Part shown: positions 12,701 through 26,600 of the stretch, piece by piece | Layout: each line of letters starts with the position of its first letter | Numbering within the stretch: the stretch's first letter is position 1 | Origin: Arbacia lixula | Taxonomy: Eukaryota; Echinodermata; Echinoidea; Arbacioida; Arbaciidae | DNA length: 64,000 nucleotides | Assembly (NCBI GenBank): GCA_963669155.1 | Contig: OZ022577.1 | Coordinates: 28,087,237 to 28,151,236, forward strand | Direction: 5' to 3' | Notes under the pieces: generated by a model | Told to the model about the DNA's origin: nothing | The model's input: the letters and a program-made list of their open reading frames with translations, nothing else | Databases searched by the model: none | Position numbers and translations under genes: made by a program

Positions 12701-15700
12701 TATTCAAAAAAAAAAAACAAGCTTGCAAAATAAGCTACATGGTTTAAATTTTACATATGTACAGTGTATGTGTTCTCCAAATAACAGAGGCATTTATGTA
12801 ACTTTTGACAGAAACCCAGTTAATGGTCTTCATGCTTTTTTTTCTGTTATTTCCCCCTGTAAATGTAGATCAAACAGTGTATGATAGCTCTCATTTTCTC
12901 TGTTTGACTTCATTTTGAATTTGTTTGACAAACTGACCATTAAGCGTGGAAAGGCCCATATAAATGACCTGCTTTCTCTGTACAAGGAGCTTTGAGGTCA
13001 CAAGGTAATGTCAATAAGCAGTATCAACAAGTGTTTGAAAATGTGGGTATTTGATTAAAGCGATCTCATGTTTTCATGCTATTCAGGGGATTATCGCTGT
13101 AACAGACATGGCCACGGGAAAGCTTCCCTGACTACGGCAAACAAACCGCTGTACTTCTGATACCATTGGGGCTGTTCTTTTGTGTCGAGGGATCCACTCT
13201 TTTCTGTCATTAATATTTGCGGAGAGAATTTACATGCTACTGTGCCCGCTAGTAGTATGTGTTTGTTGATGGGCTATAATGTAACTGCAGCACTAGTTTG
13301 CAAATGCAGGGAGAGTGACAATACACGACTGTGAATTGACTTAGTGGGAGGCTGAACAAATTTGATTGCTGAGTACAGTAGCTGGATGGTATCTACATGT
13401 ATATTAAATCACAAGGAGAGAGAAAGGTGCATCATGTACCTCTCTCTAGATTTACATGTATGGTATCCTGCATGAACTCTAAGGAAGCCAGGAAATTAAA
13501 GAAATTAAACTTGATGCCGTAGGGAGAAGAAGAGAAGGAAGGAGAGGAGAAGAAAAATTGGCAATAAAAGATGAGAGAGAAGGAATACAGAATGGAAATG
13601 AAGGAACATTCTAAGAAGGAGAAGATGAATAAAAGTAGAGAGGAGGATACGAAGGACAGAAGGAGGAAGAAAATGAGGTACACTTTATACAAAAACAATT
13701 TTGATCAAATAGATGTATAGAATAGAATAGAGAATAAAAATAAAAGGAGGATGAATGAGAGAGGGGTGAAAAGGAAGAAAAAATATGGAGAAGGCAATTT
13801 GTAATTTGGAATTAGGAATAGTGTAGAGGGTGCCCATTGCAAAACCTCTTAAGAGATCAAACAAGCATTTCCTTCTCCAGTCTTGAAGTGTTTATGTTTC
13901 ATACATACACATATAGATATGAATTTTCTGTACATTGTAAACCAGAGTAAACACTATTGATTTTGATTCCACATTTTGGAACCTTACTCTGAATTATATC
14001 TTTAGTTGCTTACCCCAAATAAAAGTGGAAACATTTCACAAGAAGCCTCTCTTTTTTACTGATGAGTTCAGTTTATCGTAAAACGTTATTGCATCGCGTA
14101 ATCTTGTATCCTCCCCCACGTCTTGCATTTCCTCAAAATGCATGTTTTGCCCATCAGCTTCCTTCATTAACCCACATTGTGCAGGCAAACGCAGGTAAAG
14201 TGAAGCGTGGTGCATTCACAATTGGAGAATAGCCCGAAGGCCCTTGGTCTGGGGCTAGCTGATAAAGATCTATGCTGGCTGGTTAACGAAGTTTGATTTT
14301 TGCTCGCTAGCATCTTGACGGGAAAAAAAGCATCGTCGAGGTACGCGTTGCGATTGAATCAACAAGAGAAGAGAGGTTATGAGGAGAAATTTGAAGTCCT
14401 TGTGTAGAATATTGGAGAAAGAAACCAAATTAAAGGTGAGGAGGAATATGTAGTTGTGGAAAACAATGGGACAAAACAAGAAATGGGTGTTGATTCAATT
14501 GATGTGGGAGACCAGCAAAGTGTTGATTGCATTCAGATATAGAATTAAGGATCATGCAACATTTTCCAAGAAGCAGGGAATCGGATATTCTTGAAACAAT
14601 AACACTTAAAGCATTTAATGTACATGTTGCATAGAAATTACACAGTGAAAACATGTACATTCTAGAAACGTTTGTGTCTTTATTGCATTAATTAGTTCTA
14701 ATTTAAAGATAAAGAAAGAGCGGGTTGCCAGCTTAATAGATTTCAGACAAGAACATTTACTCATTCCCTTGCACATTATACTTAGCCCGTATTTCAGATT
14801 TTTTGGGTATGTGTGAAAAGGATAACAAAAACATTGCAGGCTCTAGACATTCAAGGACTTAGCATCTTTTTGCTAGACGTACATGTACATGTACAATGTG
14901 CATTGTTCATCTATATCCATTATCGTATGAAATGGTATAGAGTACCGAAGTGATATCGTACCATTGTTATGCAGGTTGCTGGTTTTAAACAACATCGCTC
15001 AAGTGAGAGTTCCACAGGTTTGAAATTGTCTAGTGGGCTAGTGGCTGGCACTCCCAAAGAGAGGTCCCCGCTATGATCACCAGTTTTTGCTCTATTCGTG
15101 TAGTTTAGAATCAGTTTTCTTGACAATATAGTCATATTACTGTACGTCATACTTCGGTACTATCGCTGTACTTGCTCTGATCATGGAAGCATTCTGGGAA
15201 ATGTATTTTAAATCCCCCAGTTTGTTCTGTGTTGTTTTTACACACCAATCCGTAACCATGTCCACTGTCGGCTGAGTGCAAGGACGGCCGTATTGATTAG
15301 CTGGCTAAACATGCCCTGATCTAGGTCAATGAGCCAGAGCAGGCCTTGAGACATGTATGCAATGAGCAGAGGTTATCATCCTCCACTGTTTCATCTTCCG
15401 CTGACAATTCAACTCCTTAATACACACTTCAGCCCATATCCACAACAGTGGTTACATTTAAACTGCGTACTAAAAGTAGACTGATTTTTTATGGGGCAAT
15501 AAATCATCTGATGCTATCACAAAATCATTGATATACATGTACATCGAACAATCACAACAGTGGGTGATTTTAGTTAATTGCTGTAATTGTTGTGTGGACA
15601 ACTTAAATACCATAGTGCTTCCAAGGACAAAATCAATTATATTGAATCAATAATAATGTTTCCTGTTGATTTATTTGATGCCCCATAAAATGAGTCCAGG

Positions 15701-18700
15701 TTTAGTACCCCGCTTCTGCGAAAACTCTGTTCTGAATCTAGGCCTCGGTATCTAATAGCGTGTTATATTGTTTTTGTGGTTCATGTAACGTTTTCCAGAA
15801 TGTAATATCATGAGAAAAGGATACATTACTTTAAACCTCTCATTACCAATGGCATGGTAGTGTGAAGTGAGTTGATATATTTGATAGCACAGGAGCTATC
15901 ATTTCAAATCCATTAGAATAATTGTTGGACATGTTATTTCCTTAATGCTCGTTAAATATTTGATCTTCAAAACACATTACAGGAATATTAAATGAGTGAA
16001 TCAATTTGCCATCATATAATCATGAAAAAAGTACAGCATTACACTTGAATAGTGCTTTGCAACTGGTTTTTTCTTTCCTCCTAAGTGGATTTTGCAGAAC
16101 CAAGCAGACTAATTTGCGATATGCGTTGATATGAGTAAATCATAGCTATTAATCCTTGACCTAGGATCAAGAGAATCACAGAGCTTGAAGTTATGTTTAT
16201 ACACTGAACAGTGTATCTTTCTCTCTTTCTTTGGACTAAGTGTAATACTACATGTATGATGAAGTATGTGGAGATTTTGAATTTCTTTGCCTCTTTCTAC
16301 TAGTATGAAATGTAAAACAATAGTTATGACCCTTTTACACAACTGCATGTATTTTTCTTTCTTTGTAAATGTAAAGGATAATACTGTGACCCTTCCATGT
16401 AACTGTGTTCTTTTCTTCATGTACTCCATGTACTTGTTCATGTAGTATGAAGTGGACTGGTAATACCAGTATGACACCTTCACACAAGTATTTTTTCCTT
16501 TTTCTGACAATTTCTACCATAGTGTATGGACTTTCCATGCAACCATTCATTGCTCTCTTTCCACCAGTGACGATATGAATAGCGGCATAGCGCGTCCTCT
16601 GACCCTTTCGCAATAAACCAGCATTAAGTGCTCAGACAATCAGTCTCTGCTTCCCTTCATTATGGGCTCCCAAGTATTACACGTACTGCGTCTCTGAAGC
16701 TATGCTGAATCTTATGCACAGTACAAGCAGTAGGGTTCATGGTACTAGCAACAGGGAAAGGGGCAAGTGCATGAAACGTCATTGGACTGTGTACTTCACT
16801 GCATCCTACATGTACATGTTCTTCAATATCTCAGTACCAGCATGAAGTCCCCCCTCCTCCCCCAATATCAGTCTCTACTCTTATGGGCTTCCAAGTATTG
16901 CATCCGAGTATGCATCTAGAAATATGCTCTATCTTACCATGGACCCTCCTCACTGTTCAAGCAACAGGGAAAGGGGCAAGTGCATGAAACACGACAGCAG
17001 TCAATGGGGACTGTGTGCTATACTGTATCCTACATGTACCTCAATACCAGCGTTAAGTCTCCCCTCCATATCAGTCCCCCCCCCCCCCCTCCATAGCAGT
17101 CTCTACATGTACACTACAGCTCAAAGGAATTGGCATAGGGAAAGGTAAAGGGAAGGAACAGCACTTTTAAAACGCTGCATATTTTGTCCAGTTCAGCATG
17201 AAACAAGATGCTTTTTAGGCTAAAGCACCGTGTTACATGCTGAAGTGGGCAAAATATACCACAGTTTAAAACTGCGGTTCATTCCCTTTCTTCCCTTTCC
17301 CTTTCCCTATGCCATTTCCTTTGAGCTGGAGTGTACTTCTCTTCATTAAATAGTGGAATGATGAGTTCTACATACAATAAAAAAAAAAGAAAAGAAAATA
17401 CAATTCTGAAGTGATGTTGTCATATCTATTGTTAGACAGGTTGTTGGTTCTTCACAACATCATTCGGGTAAGAGTTTCACTGGTCCAACATTGTCTAGCA
17501 GCCCAATGTTGGGCACTCCCAATGAGAGTCCCAGCTATGATCAATGTTTGCCCCACTCGTATAGTTGAGATTGAGAACCAGTTTTCTTGGCAACATGCTC
17601 ATACATGTACATGTATGTTCTTCACATATTGGTTCTACATTGCATGTAATCAACACTAATGATTGTTTTTGTCTTATTTGTGTCTAGAAACGTGAGGAGG
17701 GGCAGAGCCAGGGGCAGGGCCAGCGTCGGCCGCCCATCCGAGCCAGGAACACCTGGAATGGCCAGGAGGACATCTGGGACTCGGCTCCAGTCAGACGCAG
17801 TCAGGACTACAGCACAGAGCAAGGTGTGTCTTCAGCCACCATGGGGATCTTAACCCTCTCATTACCAACCAATGATAGTCACATATTAATTGCAACACAG
17901 TCTATCACATCTGGGACTGAGAGGGTTAATCCTCTCAGTACAAACCAATCAAAGTCCTGAGTCAATTTCTACACAGTTTATCACATCTCGGACTGAGAAA
18001 CTTTACCCTCTCACTGCCAATGAATGATATTCCCATATTGATTATATCACAGTTGATAAAATCTTGGACTGAGAGACGTAGCACTCTCAGAACCAATTAA
18101 TGACAGTTTATTGCGCACAGGACTGAAATGGTTCAAGTATACATGCATTGATTGTGTCTTCTTTTTATTGGATATTGTTGGCAAGCTTATTTGCAGCTTA
18201 TAACTTTCATTTTTATTTCCCTGTCAAAAATGAAAGGAGAAGAAAGGAAATATATAATATAAAGTATGAGATTGCCTGTCTTCCTCGAAGAAGACCGACA
18301 ATCTGAATCACAAAATTCCAAGGCTCAATCACCTGACGTCACAAAGTGTCCGCCAGGAAAGAGACAAAATATTGGAAGGGGGCTCTTTTCAAGCCTGATT
18401 TCATGGAATGGATTGCTGAAAGTATGTTCATTATTTTCTATAAAGTTCTTGCTTTTTTTCACAAGGGCTCTATCTCACCCATGAGCCCTTGTTATATTTT
18501 CACTAGAATTCACTCAAATTGGAATTGTCAACACCTCTTCATCCCCTTTTTAGATTGTTGCTATGTTCAGATCTGAGCGTTGACTAGTATTCACATCTCA
18601 GATTGAATGATATCATGGTCGGTGTGAGATGAAGAAGCTTCTAATTTATTGGTGGTGTCATAATTTTGACAGTTGTTTTTCAAATGTGGGACATGTAATT

Positions 18701-21700
18701 TGTCATGTTGCAAGTACTGATTATGTGAGGATGAGATGTTCAATTAGACCACAGAGGCAGGCGGGGGCTGCTCTGGTTCTTCTCAGTAGCCGTCCTTACT
18801 GGGTTGAGTGATTGGTCATTTCAGATTGTTAGACACTTTGCTGGTCAGAAATTCATTTCAGTGCTGTCACAATATTTCATTTTCATTCATTGATATCCTG
18901 GAGCCTCCCATATTAATAACTGTATACAGGTGAAGCTGATACTGAAGAAAGCTTTGCTGCATTGGCTTGATTTGACATACTGTTGTTTTGTTGCACATAC
19001 ATTTCTGATGCTTACAGAGGACTTCAATGTTGTTCTTCTTCAGTCAACTGTGACTTTGAAAATGTGCAGGCATATACGAGAAACTAATCATTAGTGGAAA
19101 ACTAACACAGGGGCTGTGGGCAATTTAGCGCTTATCATGCTACGAAGAGCCTCTAGGATAAATATAATTTTACCTCATAAGGTTTAATACATTGCATGGT
19201 CAAGGATGTTTCTTTTATTCCATCAAGCTTGAAGAGAAGCCCCCCCACCCCCCAGGAAAGAAATGTTAACTTTCCCCCTGTTACCTATAATAATTCCTTC
19301 CCCCACTTTCAGGCTCGGCGGGCGGTGGGTCTTACCGGCAGATGCACTTGGACAAGAAAAAGCGGACATCGATGAACACCTACCCGGGTAGGGAGCGGGG
19401 GAGCTGGGACGATGATGCCCACCCCTCAGGCAGCCATAGTGCTCCTGTCACAGAGAGAGGTGAGTTCTGTGTGTGTGTCGTCAGGTAGCAGAGAGGGGGG
19501 GTGGGGAGGGGTGCGCCCATTTAGCCACATGTTTTTGTCATACAGTGTACCTCATTCAGGATAGTGATTTTTGAAGGGGAAAAGAAATGTGACCATTTAC
19601 AGAAAAACCAAAATCACAATTTGTTGGTTGCAGTAAGAGCAGTGTTTGATAAGCAGATTAGGGAGGAACATCATGCAATTCTCCCTATTACGTATATAGC
19701 CGATATCAAGCGATATCACCTCGCGATACCGATATCTGATCGATTGCTCTTTAGACGTATACTTTCAGTAAGAGTTTGGTCCGTATTCAATTCACGCAAT
19801 AACCCACAGAATCGGTAACCTTGTAATATTAAAATGGAAAGGTTGTTACATGGACGAAGGACTTGAAAAAAATACCACCAATCAATCATGGCGATGTTTT
19901 TGCCTACCTGATCATCGATTGTGGATGGACTAATGAAAGAATGAAAAGACACAAACAAGACGATGGCTATAGAATGTTCGTGACCCGGAAGTTCATATCC
20001 CAAGAATTAAAGGTAAAAAAATTAGAGCGCCACACACGTTTAGACTCAGAGAGCTATTGGGAGAATTACAAAGATTTTGAAGGTTTTCAAGATTTAGAGT
20101 GAATAAAACAAATTTCACAGATATTGTTAGTCTGATTTATCATTAGAATTTTCCAAATCTGCTTCTCAAACCATCCTGCTTTGATGTTAACCAATTCCTC
20201 TTTTACCAGTTGCATACAGTCAAATGAATAATATGTTCTACCTAGGAACTGAGATTAATGTTAATGCAGGTTAAAGAGATAAACACATGCAAGTGCTTCA
20301 TCTTTTGGGATGAATAGTTTTTCCTTTGTATTACGTGATAAAAAAAAGATTGAAAAAATCTTCAAAGCAGAACTTGCATGAACTAGACTGCTAATCCTAA
20401 TTCGTGCAGTGCATGTTCAAATTGTAAAGTTCATTCATCAATAAAAGTTGCATGGACTAGCTTTTTTCTCCATCACGCATGAAAGCGCTATACGTGTATG
20501 TGTAGTTGAAAGACTTTGTAGAGCAGGCTTGCCTGGATGAAATCCCATTCCAAGCTTCTTCGTCTCTCCTGGGTCATTCTCCGGTCTTTATCCCAAACTC
20601 TTAACTTCCACCTATATTGCAGTCACCCAACACCCACCGGATCATGGTATATATCGCTTCAAGAGCTGGCAGATTTAATTTCGCAATTATGCCAAAGGCA
20701 TCAACTGTTTTCTGCCGTGTGCGGGATTTATGACTTCATATTCATATCCATGGAAACGGTTTATGGTGGCTGAGAATGAATTTAAAGCTGTGTGAGTTCT
20801 GTAGTGATATTAAGCAGCTTAGGCAAGTAACGTGATCGTGGGAGACGTTGATTGGATTTTGCCATATAAGTAGAACGGATATGGTCTGTTTTCACGTTTT
20901 CAGCTGTTATGACAGTTTGAGAAAAAATATGCAGACACTAAACACAACCTGAAATACAAAAGTACAAACTCCAAAGAAAGCATCTTACAATATTTATTAG
21001 TTATATGAACTCTTTTTGGAAGTAGCCTGCAGTGAATTTAAGAGTTTATGAAAATGTTCCTATTTTGTTACAAGAATATGAGTTGTTACATACTTATTGT
21101 CTTAACTATCCAGAGTGATGTGTAAGAACTGTTCCATTGTATTTTCACCATATTTAACCCCTAATTCATTGTCAATTTTGTTTAACTGTCTCAACTTACA
21201 TCGCTTATACATTATAAACATTGGCTATTTTGTTGAACTCTTGCGTTATGCAATATTCTCCTCCAAGTGATATGTTTAATGTGATCATGATGATAGAGTG
21301 TCATTGCAGGGGATGAATCAATTATTCTATTAACTAAATTCTTATACCCACAGATTTGAGGTTACGGCATTCGTTTCCTTTTGACGAAGATGATATCTTT
21401 GGTAAATTAATTTGTTTTGTTGATCGTCTACTCACCCTTCATTTACCCACCAACTAACAAACTAACATGCCCATCTACTCATTGCAAAGAGAACATTTCC
21501 TCACTGTACACAACACTCTTTATATCTCGTTGATGTCAACATGTATTGTCCTTCGTTATCTCCATTCAACATATTTGCAACTTCCATTTCAGTCTGTTTT
21601 GTGACCGTCTTATGCCAGCATGTTCTGTCCTCTCGTTTGTGTACGAGTACATCCAAACTGCACAAATAACCATCTGTCAAATAGTTAACTACTACTTACA

Positions 21701-23477
21701 ATATACCTGTGCAGTATTTTACATACTTTCACAGCTATAATTACTTGCAAACCTGACCACGTTCATATTTATTGAAAATATAAAGTGCACTACAGTGTAT
21801 ATATGCCTGCCCTGTACTGTTTACTTTCTGATATATTGGGCCTAATGTGTTACCCTTTGGATAACACATTGTGTCATCTTTAATAAATATTTTGAATAGT
21901 TTATTGCAATAATTGCAACACACATATCCCTAACAAAGTGTTTTATAGCATTTCATTGTAGTACTAGTAATAATGTGAAATATATTGCATGCATATTTAG
22001 AATAGTCTGTTTTAAGAAGACAAGATTCACATTGTTGATAGTATGGGCCATTATTTGATAAAACCATTTTAAAAAATATAATTCCTAGTAAAGTTATCCA
22101 CTGTAACTACTTCACAAAGCCTGGAATAGCTTCACTCTCATACCCCGCGATTAACACACACTGTTTCATCTGTCAGACGCATTTCATCAAGTCATCTAAC
22201 ACGGCCGACCTTAGGTCCTAGTGCATGTAGTTGCATGTGATCGATCGATAATCGCCTCTGCATATTTTTAGTCTGCTGAACACCTGCCTGTTTCAAGCAT
22301 TTTCTCTTTTGATTCACAGCATTTATAAAAGGGAGGGCATTAACCTTGTCCTTGCCTCCAAATTTTGTCATTGTAAACTTTCTCTTTTCCTGGAGTGACG
22401 CAATCATTATTCCACACATACAAAGGTACTTTTTATCTACTTTGTATGTATATTACAGAAATATATTCTTCTTTTATTTGAATTTTTTAATGCCTGTAGT
22501 TCTATGATGCATGCTGACTTTGATTAGATTGCAGACACTTTTACATATTAAGTGTCATTTTATCATTCTTGCTGTTTCATTAGACGTTATTTCTTTCAAT
22601 TTAATGAACATATTTGCTGTGAGAACAGTGCATGCGCATGAATACTACAGTGAATGAAAAGCGATGAGGCGAATACTCCCTGTTTGAAGTGATACCCTTT
22701 CCAAAGCCCCAAACAACCTTCAATTGGAAATTATTAGGTTTTTTTTTTGTGAAAAGGGCTGTTTACCATATGAACTTAGCAAATGTTGAATAACGATACT
22801 TCATTGGTGTAAATTTTTTGAAGTGTTAGAAGTTTATTTTATAAAACAGTTTCTAGGTTAAAGTAGTAAAGAGTGCTGTTTATATGTTGTATTTTTTTTA
22901 CACAAACAAATTTAGAATATATGACTGAAGGAGAAATAGACATTTGAAGCTAACAGCTCATTGCTAAGTGTTACAAGTACATAATTTATATTAATTTCTG
23001 GGGAATAGGGTGTAGATGAAGGGTTAAAGGCTGGAGAGGTTCTTAGAATTGCCCAATTAACAAAGCAATCAAACACTTTCAAAGTGATAGGAAGGGGAGG
23101 GAGAAGGGATGTGATCTTATCATTGTTGATGTAGGGAGATTAATTATATCACATCCCACGGATTAGCAGGATGTGAAGAAAGGCTTGACATGGAATGAAC
23201 AGGGGCAATTACTACTCCCTAGGTAAGCAGAGGGTGGAAGATTAGATGTTGGTGATGTTGCCTGAGAGGTAGGGTTATTTACTGTGAATGCACCAATCTG
23301 CAGTGCAAACACCAAACGCAGAGATAGCTGCAGGCAAGTTAACCATGAATTTGATGGAGGGAGAGGAAGCCAGTCACACGAGCGACTGCCTAATAGCCGT
23401 TTCTTAGGGTGTATGGAAAAGCTTTTGACTTTTAGAATAATGTGGATACGGCTTTGTTCTGGAAGGAAAGCGAGGAT

Positions 23478-23570
<93 letters not shown>

Positions 23571-23589
23571 GGAGAGCGAGGGAGAGAGG

Positions 23590-23633
<44 letters not shown>

Positions 23634-26600
23634 AAATGAGGGAGATAGTGAGGGTAAGAGGGTGAGAGTGACAGGAAGAGCTTGACAGTTAGGAAGGGAG
23701 AGTGAGCGAGGGAAAGAGAGAGTTGGTAAATGAGGGAGTGAGGGGGGAGCAAGAGAGCGAGAGGGGAAGTAGCGAAAGAGCTAGGGTGAGAATCAGCGAG
23801 ATCGAGAATAAAAATAGATGGTAAAGACAGACAGAAGATAGAGAGGGAGAGGCACTTCTTTTGACAAAATTGACATGACAGAGATATTGTTGTGTCTTTC
23901 ACATTTTACTCAGGGCAAAAACTGAATTATCCATTGAATAGAGGAGTGTGTGTTCTTGATGCAATCATCAACAAGGAGGCTAGTGCCCTCAAACAAGAGA
24001 AAAGGAGATGGAAGAAAAGTGTGAGGGGGAAGGCCGCCAAAAGGAAGACGGTCTACCATGTGATGGGGTTGCTATGGTCACCAACGGATAATGAAGCTGT
24101 CTGATGAAGAGCTGATGAAAAATTCCACATCAGCTCAGACTGGGGAGCAAGTGCTGTCACGCAGCTAGACGTCATATTGTCTCATTTGTAGCTTGGGCCT
24201 CAACCAGATGGGTTTCCAATGCAAGAAGATATTGTGTGGGATGGAGAAATACGGGATGAATAGTAGACAGCTTTCTTTTCTAATGCAAAACATGTCTTGC
24301 AACATGTACGTGTGATGTCAATGTAGCAAGCGCAGTTGCACTCTCAATTATGAATTGAAACCATTTGTCTTTAAGAGGAATCTAGAACATCCAAGCTTTG
24401 ATATCCCCAAGAAGTGGAGCAGCTGTCTTGGAGCATTGTTCTAGTTAGAAATGGTGTTATGTAGCTCCTTATATTTTGTTAGTTTCTCTTGGCTTTTAAG
24501 TTGGAGTTGTGTTCTAGGGAAAATAAAATGATACATTTACATGTAGGCAATGCTTAAACATGTGTGCTTGCCATCTTGTATTGTATACATGTATTGTAGA
24601 CTTTAAGGATCCCATTAAGAAAATCATTGACAAACTATATTTGTAATTAGATGTGTCACTTAATTAAAAAAGCATGGTTATCAATGATGAAAATGATTAA
24701 GGGGAAGAAAAACTTACCAATATACAGTAACAACTGGTGCATAACAGTTTGACTTAAAATGATAAAAGAGGGTTGATGAAGTGAACTATTTACAAGTTTT
24801 TATTGTATACCATGTATAAATTTGTAGTACATGTACTAAATAGCAAGAGCCTTAAAGAGAAAAGGATGGCAGTTAGATGGAAGGGTTAAATGCCTACTTG
24901 CAAAGATCCTCTTAGGCATATCAATTTTCCCATTGCATCCCAGTTTTTTAAAAACAAAATTGATGTGCTGCAAGGATTATAAATTAAGAGCCTTGCGAAT
25001 AACAGGATGTGTAGAATGAGATGCAGCTATGAAATGAGAGGATGGAAGGCAGAGGAGATGACGTCGGTGACTCGTCTTATTAATGATGTCTCAAGGGCCC
25101 GATACCGTCGTAACCGCCACAAAAAAACACAGCGCATCCTGAAAGTAAACGAAGGCAAGATGGTGCTAACCCATCTTCATACGATCGGCCTGATAGCACT
25201 AAAATCATCAGCTGCTTGAGCCCATGAGCTATGCTAAATGTGTAGCTTGTGTTTGTTGTCTGGAATGTCTTGCAAAATTGTCTTCCAAGGCATTGTAATG
25301 AGGAACATATGTTGCACACACTGTGTGTTAATTAGTGCTGATTTGAAGCGGGTGGCTATCTTGACATCATGTTTTTATCTACTTTTTTTTTGGCGGGGGA
25401 ATGGGGAATGAAAATTGAATTCCTTCCTTTGGGTGATTTTTGTTTTAACTGAGAAATGCTAAGGAGCGCCTTTCATGTGTTGTTATCCTCAGATAATTTC
25501 ATCTTGTATCCATGGGAATATGTTTATATCATATTTGTTTGTATCCTCTAGAATAACATGTTATCCATTGAATTATTATGTTCAGACTCTCTGCCATACA
25601 AATGTCTTTATATCTTTATATTCTCTGGGAAAAGCTTTAATTGTTATGCTTAGAAATTATATTTGTTAGTTTCATATCCATACAAATAAAAAATTATTTA
25701 TTTTCTTCAGGAATGTCTCTAATCTATTGTCCATAAAACAAATTAAAATCTATTATCTCCAGGAATATCTTTAACTCTGTAGGTCACACACCCCTCTTGC
25801 GGCGCATTAATTTTGAGGGTGCAGTTTTGATCTGGTCTGAAAACATGTGTTCTATGTGATTTAAATTTCTGAAAATGTTATGCAGAAAAGTGAAACAGAA
25901 ATAAATCCTCTTTCTGATCATGTGTTTTCTTTCAAATTTTGAAATTATTAACTAGCTAACATTAACGTTAGTTATCATCGTTTGTATAGGAAACGTTTAA
26001 TAATTGACATTATCTTAAAGACAGCCAGTCCCTTTTTCAGATCACCACAAAACCATCAAAACATTGGCAAAACATATCTATAGAGAAGTGTTAGCAAGCT
26101 CTATATTCACAATTTGAAACTGATACGTAGTGTAAAATTCAAATAATGCACGTAAACAACGTCTGATTAATAGTCTTTACCTCAGGCTCTTAGCAGTTTG
26201 TGTTGAAATATCTGCTTTATTGATTAATCTGTTTATTAAATTATAAAACGAATTATGAAAAAAATTGTTCTCTGGAAGGAATCATCTCCAAAGTTTGGTA
26301 GTTACTCATAAAATTAGGATTTCACACACGCATAATAACCACATAGATACTGTAACAAAGACTAATACTTTTTTCGTAGTACGAAAAAAGTCGGTTTGAA
26401 ATTTAACGGCTGAAATTTTTTACATATACAGAAAGCTTCAACATGCTATATTCTTAGAAATGGTCTTGAATCACACTTTCTTCATATTACGATCGTGATA
26501 GACGATTTCAAATTTTAAGCTTGCAAAAGGGACGGACAATCTTTAATATTCTTCATTTTGCAGGTTATGACTTGTCATCCCGGTTCCAGTTGTAATAAAG

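Noticed and set aside
23284-23902. Long open frames rich in RE or LS repeats on both strands
   Set aside because: They come entirely from the (GA)n microsatellite and purine-rich flank.
26562-26600. Possible extra exon after TTCATTTTGCAG ([10 protein letters not shown])
   Set aside because: The phase would fit, but a stop follows after eleven codons with no donor before it.
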